DNA of 64,000 bases from Bradyrhizobium erythrophlei (GCF_900129505.1 NZ_LT670818.1:4745001-4809000), one strand, 5' to 3'. Counted from the stretch's first letter, positions 46,032-54,478 are shown. Translations and numbers: made by a program. Notes: a model not told the origin generated them from the letters alone.

Positions 46032-47381
46032 ATGCTCAACGTTCCCACATTGGCCGAACTGGCCGGCGATCTCGAAAACGGCCGCACCAGTGCGCGCAAG
46101 ATCGTCGATGCCTGTCTGGAGCGGATCGCCGACGCCTCCGGCGAGGGAGCGTGCACCTTCATTCATGTCGACGCGGAAGCCGCGATCGAGGCGGCGGAAG
46201 CGATGGACCGGCTGCGCGAGATCAAGGCGGCGCCGTCGCCTTTTGCCGGCATTCCCATCTCGATCAAGGATCTGTTCGACATCCGGGGGCAGGTGACCCG
46301 CGCCGGCTCGCGGGCGCTGGAGGATTCAGCCCCGGCGGAAGCCGATGCCGCGGTGGTAGCGCGGCTGCGCCGTGCCGGTTTCGTGGTGATCGGCCGCACC
46401 AACATGACCGAATTCGCCTATTCCGGCATCGGCATCAACCCGCATTACGGTACCCCCAAAAGCGTGTGGCGGCGCGATGTCGGTCACGTACCCGGCGGAT
46501 CGTCGTCGGGTGCGGCGGTTTCGGTCGCCGACCGGATGGCGCATGGCGCGCTCGGCACCGACACCGGCGGATCGTGCCGGATTCCGGCGGCCTTTAACGG
46601 CATCGTCGGCTTCAAGCCGACGCAGCGGCGCGTGCCGCTGGCCGGCGGGGTGCCGCTGTCGTCCACGCTGGACAGTTTCGGACCGCTGGCGCGCACGGTT
46701 GGATGCTGCGCGGTGCTGGATGCCGTACTGGCCGGCGAGCCGATCGTTCCGCTGCAGCCGCGCCCGATCAAGGGCATGCGGCTCGCGGTGCCGATCACGG
46801 TCGCGCTTGACGAACTCGAGGACGACGTGGCGCGGACCTTCGAGCGGACGCTGGAGACGCTGTCGCGCCAGGGCGCGCTGATCGAGCGGATCGCGGTGCC
46901 CGAGTTCCTCGACGTCGGCGTGATGAACACCGAGGGTGGTTTTGCCGCCGCGGAAAGCTATGCCTGGCATCGCTATCTGATCGCGAGCCACGGCGACGTC
47001 TACGATCCCCGTGTTCGTATCCGCATCCTTCGCGGCGAGGGCATCAGCGCCGCCGATTACATCGAGCTGCTCGAGGCGCGAAAGTCTCTAATCATGCGCG
47101 CCGCGGCCCGCCTTGCGCCGTATGACGCGCTGGTCATGCCGACCACGGCCAACGCGCCGCCCAGGATAGCCGATCTCGCCGACGACAAGGCCTTTACCAA
47201 GGCGAACCTGCTGGCGCTGCGCAATTGCACGCTGATCAACACGATCGACGGCTGCGCGATTTCGCTGCCTTGCCATCGCGAGGGTGAGGCGCCGGTGGGA
47301 TTGATGCTGGCATCGTCGGGCGGCGCAGACCGCCGCATCTTCGAGCTTGCCGCCGGTATGGAGGCCGCCATCCGTGTTTGA
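46032..47381 (+). CDS. Amidase (amidase signature family)
   Basis: A 449-residue hydrolase of the amidase-signature family, which cleaves carboxamides to acids and ammonia or amines. The Ser-cisSer-Lys triad is visible: lysine in 'GIPISIKDLFDIRG' (about residue 79), serine in 'PGGSSSGAAVSVAD' and nucleophile in 'LGTDTGGSCRIPAAFNG' (about residue 178). C-terminal 'APVGLMLASSGGADRRIFEL' is family-typical. The stop overlaps the DUF2848 start by eight bases. Its place behind a LIV importer and AtuA suggests that an imported amide, or an amide intermediate, is the substrate. Confidence 0.94.
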   Translation: MLNVPTLAELAGDLENGRTSARKIVDACLERIADASGEGACTFIHVDAEAAIEAAEAMDRLREIKAAPSPFAGIPISIKDLFDIRGQVTRAGSRALEDSAPAEADAAVVARLRRAGFVVIGRTNMTEFAYSGIGINPHYGTPKSVWRRDVGHVPGGSSSGAAVSVADRMAHGALGTDTGGSCRIPAAFNGIVGFKPTQRRVPLAGGVPLSSTLDSFGPLARTVGCCAVLDAVLAGEPIVPLQPRPIKGMRLAVPITVALDELEDDVARTFERTLETLSRQGALIERIAVPEFLDVGVMNTEGGFAAAESYAWHRYLIASHGDVYDPRVRIRILRGEGISAADYIELLEARKSLIMRAAARLAPYDALVMPTTANAPPRIADLADDKAFTKANLLALRNCTLINTIDGCAISLPCHREGEAPVGLMLASSGGADRRIFELAAGMEAAIRV

Positions 47382-48060
47382 CCTTGCCTTCACCGTCGAC
47401 GCCCAGGACACCACAACCCCGCTGACATTGCCGATCGATCAGGCCGTGATCGCGGGCTGGACCGGTCGCGATCCCGTCGCGCGCGACAAGCACATCGCCG
47501 AACTCGAAGCCATCGGCATTGCGCGGCCAGCCACCACCCCGATCTATTACCGCGTCGCCGCGCGGCGGCTGACCACGGCCGACAGCATCGAGGTCTGCGG
47601 CGGCGATTCCTCAGGCGAGGTCGAATTCGTGCTGATCGGCTGGCAGGGCCGCATTTTCGTGGGCACCGGCTCCGATCACACCGATCGCAAGGTGGAGACC
47701 TACAGCGTCACTGTCTCAAAACAGATGTGCGACAAGGTGATGGCGCCGGTGCTGTGGGAAATCGAGGACGTCGCCGATCACTGGGACCAATTGGTCCTGC
47801 GCTCCCATGCCTGGATCGGCGGCGCGCGTGTACTGTACCAGGAAGGCACGCTCGATGCGATGCTGCCGGTCAAGGACCTCATCGCGCGCGGCTTCGGCGG
47901 CAAGGGACTGCCGGACGGCTGCGTCATGTTCGGCGGCACCTTTGCCGCCAAGGGCGGCATCCGCCCCGCCAGCCGATTCGAATTCGAACTCGAGGATCCC
48001 GTGCTCAAGCGCAGCATCCGGCACGGCTATGATGTGATCGAGCTGCCGGTGCTGGGGTAA
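47374..48060 (+). CDS. DUF2848 family protein
   Basis: A 228-residue soluble protein with no known reaction. Typical stretches are 'LPIDQAVIAGWTGRDPVARD', 'YYRVAARRLTTADSIEVCGG', 'IFVGTGSDHTDRKVE' (a GSDHTDR motif with possible metal ligands) and 'PDGCVMFGGTFAAKGGIRP'. Its overall pattern recalls fumarylacetoacetase-fold enzymes, which I offer only as a possibility. The GTG at 47374 has GGAGG nine bases upstream and overlaps the amidase gene. Co-occurrence with amidases is common and suggests it handles the amidase product or substrate. Last gene of the operon. Confidence 0.85.
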   Translation: MFDLAFTVDAQDTTTPLTLPIDQAVIAGWTGRDPVARDKHIAELEAIGIARPATTPIYYRVAARRLTTADSIEVCGGDSSGEVEFVLIGWQGRIFVGTGSDHTDRKVETYSVTVSKQMCDKVMAPVLWEIEDVADHWDQLVLRSHAWIGGARVLYQEGTLDAMLPVKDLIARGFGGKGLPDGCVMFGGTFAAKGGIRPASRFEFELEDPVLKRSIRHGYDVIELPVLG

Positions 48061-48068
48061 CGCTTTCT

Positions 48069-48090
48069 CGTCATTGCGAGCGAAGCGAAG
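48069..48090. repeat. Palindromic intergenic repeat, left part, cut by the IS110-type element
   Basis: cgtcattgcgagcgaagcgaag (48069-48090) is identical to the left arm of the element at 4742. There it continues directly with caatcca; here the continuation (agcaatccac...) is found only at 49681, after the insertion. Confidence 0.85.
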
Positions 48091-48165
48091 ATTCCATGGG
48101 GGTGGATAGCGGCCAAGTCTGACGCCAGACTGAGGTTGTTCAACCACCCACCCTGGAGACCACCG

Positions 48166-49368
48166 ATGTTGCACGATCATCCTTCCGTTGGACCGACCGC
48201 TATCCGCACACAGTTTGGCGCAATTTTCGTTTCGTTGGAACTCAGTCGTTCGAAGTGGGTGCTGACGTCGCTGTCGCCCGGCAACGGGGAGAAGATGTCG
48301 CAATATAGCCTGGCGGCGGGCGACGTCGGCGGATTGTTGGCACGGTTTGCGGACCTTAAACGCAAGGCAAAAGAACGCACGGGATCGGATTATCCGATCA
48401 TGACCATTCATGAGGCCGGCCTTGACGGGTTTTGGGTGCACCGGGTTCTGCAGGATGAAGGGATCGAGAGCCACGTGGTCGATGCGGCTTCGATCGCGAC
48501 GTCGCGCCGGCGCCGACGGGCCAAGACGGACAAGATCGACGGCGAGGCACTGTTGCGAGCACTGTTGGCCTTCAAGCGCGGCGAGCCGCGGGTGTGCGCC
48601 ATGGTGGTTGCGCCTTCGCCTGAAGAAGAGGATCGTCGCAGGCTTTGCCGCGAGCGCCAGACGTTGCTCGACGAGAGGATCGTGCACACCAACCGGATCA
48701 AGGGGCTTCTGTTCGCGCAAGGAATATCCGACTACGCGCCGCTGCGGCGCGACCGGCGGAAGCGGCTTGAGGGCTTGCGCACTGGAGACGGACGGCCCCT
48801 GCCGGTGCATCTGAAGACCCAGATCAGCCGGGAACTTGACCGGCTCGAACTGCTGATCGACCAGATCCGCTCCGTCGAGGCCGAGCAGGAGGCCGTGCTG
48901 GCCGCGGAAAGCAAGGCGGCGCCCGAGGCGGGTTCCGGTCCCGAGAAGGCGGTGTCCGAGGCAGAGCCGCGCAACGCGGTGGCGATGTTGCTGACCGTGA
49001 AGGGGATCGGCGATCACTCCGCCGCTATTCTCTGGTCGGAAGGACTGTCTCGACAGTTCTCCAATCGCCGCCAGGTCGCAGCCTATGCAGGTCTGGCGGC
49101 GACGCCCTGGCGAAGCGGCGCGGTTATGCACGAGCAGGGCTTGTCGAAAGCCGGCAATCCGCGACTGCGTACCTTGATGGTCCAGCTCGCCTGGCTTTGG
49201 CTGCGCCATCAGCCAGAATCGGCGCTGGCCCGCTGGTTCAACGCGCGCGGCGAGCGAGGCCGCAAGGGCTCCATCGTTGCACTGGCGCGCAAGCTGCTCA
49301 TCGCTTTGTGGAAGTACGTCACACAGGGCGTCGTCATCGAGGGAGCTGCGATGAAGGCCGCCACCTAG
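48166..49368 (+). CDS. IS110-family transposase (DEDD)
   Basis: A 400-residue recombinase with an N-terminal RuvC-like DEDD domain and a C-terminal Tnp_20 domain. Acidic residues are E25 ('VSLELS', where most members have Asp), E83 ('IHEAGLDGFW'), D122 and D125 ('AKTDKIDGEALL'). The C-terminal part has 'LLTVKGIGDHSAAIL', 'RQVAAYAGLAATPWRSG' and the catalytic serine region 'GLSKAGNPRLRTLM'. A coiled coil lies between. The ATG at 48166 follows TGGAG at eight bases; an upstream ATG at 48136 is less likely. Probably intact and active. Confidence 0.92.
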   Translation: MLHDHPSVGPTAIRTQFGAIFVSLELSRSKWVLTSLSPGNGEKMSQYSLAAGDVGGLLARFADLKRKAKERTGSDYPIMTIHEAGLDGFWVHRVLQDEGIESHVVDAASIATSRRRRRAKTDKIDGEALLRALLAFKRGEPRVCAMVVAPSPEEEDRRRLCRERQTLLDERIVHTNRIKGLLFAQGISDYAPLRRDRRKRLEGLRTGDGRPLPVHLKTQISRELDRLELLIDQIRSVEAEQEAVLAAESKAAPEAGSGPEKAVSEAEPRNAVAMLLTVKGIGDHSAAILWSEGLSRQFSNRRQVAAYAGLAATPWRSGAVMHEQGLSKAGNPRLRTLMVQLAWLWLRHQPESALARWFNARGERGRKGSIVALARKLLIALWKYVTQGVVIEGAAMKAAT

Positions 49369-49680
49369 CAAAGGCTCGCACTTCCGGAACCTTCTGTCAC
49401 CAACGCAGGACAACCAACAAAACCAATCAGCCAAGGCCTGATCAGCCTCGGCCGATCCGGGTCGACGAACCGATGGATTGCATGGCTTCAAATGCCGCAA
49501 CGAAGAATGGTCCCGTCCTCTCGAGCCTACCCGTCGCAAGCGGAATCCTGGTGCGGTCGCCTCGAGCGACGACCGAATGTGAGTTTGATCTGGCAGGCAA
49601 ACCAGATCGTCAAAGCCGGCTCGGACCTCGGATCGCAAACATAAGGAAGAAGACTTATTGACACACACCATCCCCATGTG
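49369..49680 (+). ncRNA. Candidate guide (bridge/seek) RNA of the IS110-type element
   Basis: The 312-base 3' non-coding end has hairpin potential, e.g. gatctgg/ccagatc at 49587-49593/49602-49608. It contains tggattgc at 49475-49482, the exact complement of gcaatcca next to the right insertion junction (49682-49689), and 19 bases later cgaag (49502-49506), equal to the last bases of the left target half. In IS1111-group elements the targeting RNA is encoded between the transposase gene and the right end. Extent, strand and existence of the transcript are inferred. Confidence 0.4.
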
Positions 49681-49773
49681 AGCAATCCACTCTCTCTTTT
49701 TGCTGCCCCATGGATTGCTTCGCGGAGCCGGTCATCGGGCGCGCGTTCGCGCGACCCGTTGGCTCGCAATGAC
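49681..49773. repeat. Palindromic intergenic repeat, right part, after the IS110-type element
   Basis: Continues the interrupted element with agcaatccac, then catggattgcttcgcggagc, and ends ggctcgcaatgacg, the inverse of the left arm at 48069. The bases to 49838 hold the promoter and ribosome site region of the next gene. Confidence 0.8.
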
Positions 49774-49838
49774 GGGGAGAGCGTATCTTCCCGGAAATCG
49801 GGTGGCGTCCATCGCTCCAATTTGAGAAAATCAGCGCC

Positions 49839-50588
49839 ATGAAATCAGCCGCCAAGAACATCCTCGAATCCGCACCCCCATCCGACATCGCCGCGCGTGT
49901 CGACGCCATCGACTGGGGGCAGGCGACACGCGAGCTCGATGCGCAGGGCTGCGCCGTGCTGAAGGGATTGCTCTCCCCGGGTGAGTGCCGCGCGCTCGCG
50001 GCGCTCTATCCGGACGACAGCCACTTCCGCAGCCGGATCGTGATGGGCCGCCACGGCTTCGGGCGCGGCGAGTACAAATATTTTGCCTATCCGCTTCCGC
50101 CTGTCATCGCCGAGTTGCGGCCGTCGCTTTATGCGCGGCTGCGTGACGTGGCCAATCGCTGGAATGAGGCGATGGGCATCGACATCCGCTATCCGGAAAC
50201 TCACGACGCGTTCCTGAAGCGATGTCATGCCGCCGGCCAGGCACGGCCGACACCGTTGCTGCTGCAATATGAAGCCGGCGATTACAACTGCCTGCATCAG
50301 GATCTCTATGGCGAGCACGTGTTTCCGCTGCAGGTCGCGATCCTGTTGTCGGAACCGGGCCGCGATTTCACCGGCGGCGAATTCGTGCTGACCGAACAGC
50401 GGCCGCGCATGCAGTCGCGGCCCGAAGTGGTTCCGCTCGCGCAGGGCGATGCCGCGGCGTTTGCTGTGCATCACCGGCCGGTGCAGGGGACGCGCGGGAC
50501 CTATCGGGTTAATCTGCGCCACGGCGTCAGCCGGATCCGTTCTGGCCACCGCCACACCGTTGGCGTGATTTTTCACGATGCGAAGTGA
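49839..50588 (+). CDS. 2-oxoglutarate/Fe(II) oxygenase (prolyl-hydroxylase-like)
   Basis: A 249-residue non-haem iron oxygenase. The iron ligands are H153 and D155 in 'NCLHQDLYGE' and probably H228 ('NLRHGVSRI'); R238 ('SGHRHTVG') should bind 2-oxoglutarate. 'PLQVAILLSEPGRDFTGGEF' is the conserved core strand. The gene ends where alkB begins (no spacing). This pair is seen in other alphaproteobacteria, suggesting a DNA/protein alkylation or oxidative repair role, but the substrate of this subfamily is unknown to me. Confidence 0.88.
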   Translation: MKSAAKNILESAPPSDIAARVDAIDWGQATRELDAQGCAVLKGLLSPGECRALAALYPDDSHFRSRIVMGRHGFGRGEYKYFAYPLPPVIAELRPSLYARLRDVANRWNEAMGIDIRYPETHDAFLKRCHAAGQARPTPLLLQYEAGDYNCLHQDLYGEHVFPLQVAILLSEPGRDFTGGEFVLTEQRPRMQSRPEVVPLAQGDAAAFAVHHRPVQGTRGTYRVNLRHGVSRIRSGHRHTVGVIFHDAK

Positions 50589-51254
50589 GTGCGAGCACCC
50601 TTGACTGCCGATCTCTTTGAAGGCGTTGCCGCTGTCCTGCCGTCGCGAGAGGTGATGGCGGAGGGCGCCGTATTGCTGCGCGGTTTCGCAAGACCGTCCG
50701 AAAGCGAACTGATCGCGGCGTTGCGCGATATCGAAGGGTGGGCGCCGTTCCGCCACATGGTGACGCCGGGCGGTCATTCGATGTCGGTGGCGATGACCAA
50801 TTGCGGCGGCCTCGGCTGGGTTACCGATCGCGGCGGCTATCGCTACGACGCCAACGATCCCGAAACCGCAAAACCGTGGCCGGCAATGCCGGCGGCGTTC
50901 CGTCAGCTGGCAGTGCAGGCGGCGGCACAGGGGGGATTTCCCGGCTTCTCGCCGGATGCGTGCCTGATCAATCGCTACGAGCCGGGCGCGCGCATGTCGC
51001 TGCATCAGGACAAGGACGAGGATGATTTCACAGCGCCGATCGTCTCGATGTCGCTGGGTCTGCCCGCGATTTTCCTGTTTGGCGGATTGAAACGCGCTGA
51101 CAAGCCGCGGCGGTTTCGCCTGGAGCACGGCGATGTCGTGGTATGGGGCGGACCCACACGGCTCGTGTTCCACGGCGTTGCGCCGCTCGCCGACGGCAAA
51201 CACGCCCTGCTGGGGCGGCAGCGCATCAATCTGACATTCCGCAAGGCGCGCTAA
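50589..51254 (+). CDS. alkB: AlkB, DNA oxidative demethylase
   Basis: A 221-residue Fe(II)/2-oxoglutarate dioxygenase that repairs 1-methyladenine and 3-methylcytosine in DNA. It matches E. coli AlkB closely: 'FRHMVTPGGHSMSVAMTNCG', 'PDACLINRYEPGARMSLHQD' with iron ligands H139 and D141, 'HGDVVVWGGPTRLVFHGV' with H195, and arginines R212 and R218 for 2-oxoglutarate ('QRINLTFRKAR'). The GTG at 50589 directly follows the stop of the 2OG oxygenase gene; TTG 50601 is an alternative start. Co-transcribed with that gene. Confidence 0.96.
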   Translation: MRAPLTADLFEGVAAVLPSREVMAEGAVLLRGFARPSESELIAALRDIEGWAPFRHMVTPGGHSMSVAMTNCGGLGWVTDRGGYRYDANDPETAKPWPAMPAAFRQLAVQAAAQGGFPGFSPDACLINRYEPGARMSLHQDKDEDDFTAPIVSMSLGLPAIFLFGGLKRADKPRRFRLEHGDVVVWGGPTRLVFHGVAPLADGKHALLGRQRINLTFRKAR

Positions 51255-51266
51255 GGCGTTTACGTG

Positions 51267-51719
51267 TCAGAGCTCCTCGAGACGATCGAGAAACGGCTGC
51301 TGGCTCAAGAGAATCTTCTCCCGCGCCAGCGTCAGCGGGAACCACTCGGCCCGGTCGATTTCGGGAATCTGGATGATACGGCCGCTTCGCGGCGGCCACT
51401 CGATTGATATTTCGTTGCTGCGCATGGCGCCCGCATCCAGCGTGCCCTCCAGCGCATAGGCCAGAACGATCTTGCCGCCGCGCTGGCGTACCTGGCCGAG
51501 CGGCCGCAGCCGACCGGTCGCGGCGATCCCGAGTTCCTCGGCGAACTCGCGGCGGGCCGCTTCTTCCGGATCTTCGCCGTTGTCCAATTCACCCTTTGGG
51601 ATGGACCAGGCGCCAAGATCGCGGTATCGCCAAAAAGGTCCGCCTGGATGGACGAGGAGGACATCAAGGCCGGCCTCGCCGCGACGGTACATCAGGATGC
51701 CGGCGCTCACGGTTGCCAT
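51267..51719 (-). CDS. NUDIX hydrolase (diadenosine polyphosphate type)
   Basis: A 150-residue NUDIX hydrolase. The complete Nudix box GX5EX7REUXEEXGU spans residues 43-65 (from 'GELDNGE' to 'REFAEELGI'). The N-terminal 'SAGILMYRRGEAGLDVLLVH' and 'PFWRYRDLGAWSIPKGE' resemble small bacterial NTP or dinucleotide pyrophosphatases. The ATG at 51719 fits the family start; a TTG at 51767 would add 16 residues. Convergent with alkB and divergent from the PhaC-like gene. Confidence 0.9.
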   Translation of the reverse strand: MATVSAGILMYRRGEAGLDVLLVHPGGPFWRYRDLGAWSIPKGELDNGEDPEEAARREFAEELGIAATGRLRPLGQVRQRGGKIVLAYALEGTLDAGAMRSNEISIEWPPRSGRIIQIPEIDRAEWFPLTLAREKILLSQQPFLDRLEEL

Positions 51720-51801
51720 GCTGATGGTCCGGATCCGGGGGATGACGGGTGCATTGATCTGGTTCAATTCGGCGAGGATAAAGCGGGCATTGTTATAACA
51801 A

Positions 51802-52905
51802 ATGGTTCAGCGTCCCGGAGATCAATTCCCGTACGCGGCATTTTTCTGGCCGGCGCTTGCGGCTGCATCCGCGGTCGAAACGGCCTCATCGATCGTGGCG
51901 CATTTCCTGGGAGTTTCCGAGCACGCCAACGGCGACCGAACCGCAGAGGAGCCCGAGGGTGCTACTCCCAGCAAGATCGCGCTCGATCTGCATTCCGTCC
52001 GGCTGCGCGACTTCGCCACGGCCGACAGCGGCATTCCGACCCTGGTTTGCACGCCGCTGGCGCTACACGGCGCCGGTGTCGCCGATCTTGCCGCCGGTCA
52101 CAGCCTCGTTGCCGCCCTCCGCGACGCCGGAATCGAGCGGCTGTTCATGGCCGACTGGCGCTCGGCCGGCGCCGACATGCGATTTCTCGGCATCGATGAC
52201 TATCTTGCCGCTCTCAACGTCCTTGTCGATCATCTCGGCGGCGTCGTCGATCTGGTCGGACTCTGCCAGGGAGGCTGGTTCTCGCTGGTCTATGCCGGGT
52301 GCTTCCCGGCCAAGGTACGCAAGCTCGCGATGGCCGGCGCACCGGTTGATATCGCCGCGGCGCTATCCGGATTATCGGCTGTCGCGGCGGCAACGCCGCT
52401 GGCGATGTTCCAGAGCCTGGTCACTTCAGGCGATGGCCGCGTCATCGGCCGCGACCTCGCGAAGTTATGGGGAAGCGAGACCGTTGACGCCGACAAAATT
52501 CGGGAAACGCTGCAGTCATCGGAACCGAGCGGCTCACCGGAATTCACTCGGCTCGAAGCGATCTTCAGGAAGTGGAATTCCTGGACCATCGATGTGCCCG
52601 GGACCTACTATCTCGAAGTCATCGATAAACTTTACAAGCGCAACGAACTGGCCACCGGAAGTTTCCTTGCTCTGGGGCAGAGGATCGAGTTCTCGCGCCT
52701 GCGGCTTCCCATGTATCTGCTGGCCGGAAGCGCCGACGAAGTGGTGGCGCCCGAACAATTGCTGGCGCTGGAGCGGCTGGTTGGAACGCCGCCGGAGCAT
52801 TTTCGTCACGACGTCGCGCCCTGCAATCATCTTGGCCTGTTCATGGGCAAACAGACCCTCGAAGAGAATTGGCCGAGGATCGTGCACTGGCTGAAGGAGC
52901 CTTGA
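51802..52905 (+). CDS. PhaC-like alpha/beta-hydrolase with cysteine nucleophile
   Basis: A 367-residue alpha/beta-hydrolase-fold protein. The nucleophile elbow is G-L-C-Q-G (C155 in 'DLVGLCQGGWFSLVYAG'), the cysteine form found in poly-hydroxyalkanoate synthases, with D312 ('GSADEVVAP') and H343 ('PCNHLGLFMG') completing a Cys-Asp-His triad. It is much shorter than PhaC (about 590 residues) and lacks its long N-terminal domain. It may be a PHA depolymerase or synthase-like acyltransferase. It carries an Ala-rich hydrophobic stretch near residues 12-35. Alone on the plus strand. Confidence 0.85.
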   Translation: MVQRPGDQFPYAAFFWPALAAASAVETASSIVAHFLGVSEHANGDRTAEEPEGATPSKIALDLHSVRLRDFATADSGIPTLVCTPLALHGAGVADLAAGHSLVAALRDAGIERLFMADWRSAGADMRFLGIDDYLAALNVLVDHLGGVVDLVGLCQGGWFSLVYAGCFPAKVRKLAMAGAPVDIAAALSGLSAVAAATPLAMFQSLVTSGDGRVIGRDLAKLWGSETVDADKIRETLQSSEPSGSPEFTRLEAIFRKWNSWTIDVPGTYYLEVIDKLYKRNELATGSFLALGQRIEFSRLRLPMYLLAGSADEVVAPEQLLALERLVGTPPEHFRHDVAPCNHLGLFMGKQTLEENWPRIVHWLKEP

Positions 52906-52941
52906 GGCGCCGTGCGCCGGCCAGGTCACCCCGTCCCCGAT

Positions 52942-53766
52942 TCAGTGCGAGATCAGCGCCGGGACGGTGAGGGATTCGAACATGCCGCGGGTCGTTCCTC
53001 CCAGGATGAATTCCCGAAGTCTCGAATGACCGTAGCCGCCCATCACCATCAGATCGCTATTGTTGTCGGCCGCCAGAGACAGAATGGCATTGTGGATATT
53101 GGCTGTGTCGGCCGTGATTCGATAAGGCGTTGCGGCCAGGTCGCGCCGGGCGAGATGGGCCATCAATGCCGCCGAGGATGCCTCGCTCGCGCCTTCCTTC
53201 TCGTTGACGGTAACGATGTCGATCGTCTTCGCCTTGCGAAGAAACGGCATGGCATCATGAACCGCCCGCGTCGCCGGTATGCCGCCGTCCCAACAGATCA
53301 GCACGCGATCGGTTTTGATGGGAGCGTGGGTGATGTAGGGAATCATCAGCATGGGCCGTCCGGAGCCGAACAGCACCGCTTCCGACAGGAAATCGGTCCG
53401 GCTCGGATTCGAGCGGTCGGGCTGGGCCACGATATTCAAATCGTAAAGCCGCGACATCTGCGTCAGGGTGCGCGTCGCCTCATAGGAAACGTCGAACGTG
53501 CTCTTGGCGTCATGGGGAATGCCGAGCTTTCTGGTGACGATTTCGAACTGGTCCAACACCAGGGATGCCTGCTCGACACCGGTTTGGTACTCGGCGGCCA
53601 TGACGACGGCGGCGGCTTCGGAGGCGATCATCGGATTCAGGGCCTGATAGACGCAGGCGATGCCATCGAGGTGCGCTTCGAAGAGCGCTGCGACCGAAGC
53701 GGCGCAATCGATCAAAGCGCTGGCAGGCCGGTCAACGGGAAGAAGGACCGAGATATCGTTCAACAT
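52942..53766 (-). CDS. Universal stress protein (tandem UspA domains)
   Basis: A 274-residue protein with two Usp folds. The C-terminal domain has the ATP-binding signature G-X2-GHS-X9-GGTT ('MGGYGHSRLREFILGGTT'). The N-terminal domain ('DISVLLPVDRPASALIDC') lacks a clear one. Such tandem Usps aid survival in stress and starvation in alphaproteobacteria. The ATG at 53766 opens towards a long upstream space; convergent with the PhaC-like gene. Confidence 0.93.
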   Translation of the reverse strand: MLNDISVLLPVDRPASALIDCAASVAALFEAHLDGIACVYQALNPMIASEAAAVVMAAEYQTGVEQASLVLDQFEIVTRKLGIPHDAKSTFDVSYEATRTLTQMSRLYDLNIVAQPDRSNPSRTDFLSEAVLFGSGRPMLMIPYITHAPIKTDRVLICWDGGIPATRAVHDAMPFLRKAKTIDIVTVNEKEGASEASSAALMAHLARRDLAATPYRITADTANIHNAILSLAADNNSDLMVMGGYGHSRLREFILGGTTRGMFESLTVPALISH

Positions 53767-54116
53767 GCTCGACCGCTTTCTGGTTGGGAGGGCTTTGAAT
53801 TCGTCGAATTATACGCTGCCTTCCCGTGAGACTTTTGATCTATCTCATGCTGGCGCCGCGCCGGTGGGCTGCAGACATGGGCCAGAACCCAGGGCAAACC
53901 GGTGATGCCGCGAGTGGGCCGCGGCAGGCGAGGCGCCGACGGGTATTTCGTGCGTCCTCCAATTGGGGGTTGTGGACAGTCATGCCGACTCATTCGTAGA
54001 ATGCCTTTCGTTCCGTGCGTGCGCGAAGTTGAGAGGCAACCGGCAGAGACAAACTTGGACGTTTGATATCTTTGGATTGGTCCGGCCCGTGGTGGCCTCA
54101 GAACATTGGACGTCAC
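53767..54116. other. Divergent promoter region between Usp and DUF6894 genes
   Basis: About 350 bases with no supported gene. It should hold the promoters of the leftward universal stress protein gene and the rightward DUF6894 gene; no clear promoter motif or repeat was recognised. Confidence 0.4.
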
Positions 54117-54371
54117 GTGCCGCTGTTTTATTTCCGAATCTGCAATGGGGACTATTCGGGCACTTCCGGCGAGGGATTCGACCTTGCCGACAGGGACGCC
54201 GCCTGGACGGAAATGAGCAGGGTTTGCGGCGATCTGGTCGCCGGCATTGTCCGCAAGCTGAAACAGCAATCGGAATGGCGGATGGAGCTTCTGGACGCGT
54301 CCCGAAAGCCGGTGTTCAGAATCCGCGTCCTGGCCGAGACGCTGGACCATTCAGCGACATCGACTCCTTGA
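54117..54371 (+). CDS. DUF6894 family small protein
   Basis: An 84-residue protein of the short family starting 'PLFYFRICNGD' and ending with a 'MELLDASRKPVFRIRVLAE' strand pair, a pattern common in rhizobia. The GTG at 54117 aligns with the usual family start; upstream frame to 54063 is not family-like. A weak TGGA lies seven bases upstream. The function of the family is unknown. Confidence 0.75.
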   Translation: MPLFYFRICNGDYSGTSGEGFDLADRDAAWTEMSRVCGDLVAGIVRKLKQQSEWRMELLDASRKPVFRIRVLAETLDHSATSTP

Positions 54372-54478
54372 TTGCCCAATCGTGACAAGCGGCCGGCTTG
54401 GTTTTTTTCTGCTCCAACCTCGTGGGCGGATTCCCATCATGAATACATCGAAGCCGTCAGTTGACGCGCGCGTGGGGA

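Larger units (their letters stand above)
48091..49680 (+). mobile_element. IS110-family element (IS1111-like layout), about 1.59 kb
   Basis: The element lies between the left part (48069-48090) and right part (from 49681) of a palindromic intergenic repeat. A dinucleotide AG is present at both junctions (48089-48090 and 49681... if the right A-G is counted), in line with the 2-base core of IS110 elements. Subterminal inverted sequences catgggggtgg (48095-48105) and ccatccccatg (49668-49678) mark the ends. The short 5' non-coding end (75 bases) and long 3' end (312 bases) match the IS1111 subgroup, which targets palindromic repeats. Confidence 0.85.

Noticed and set aside
47716..49677. 653-codon minus-strand frame over the IS110 element
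   Set aside because: Antisense of the transposase and of non-coding IS ends; no protein family features.
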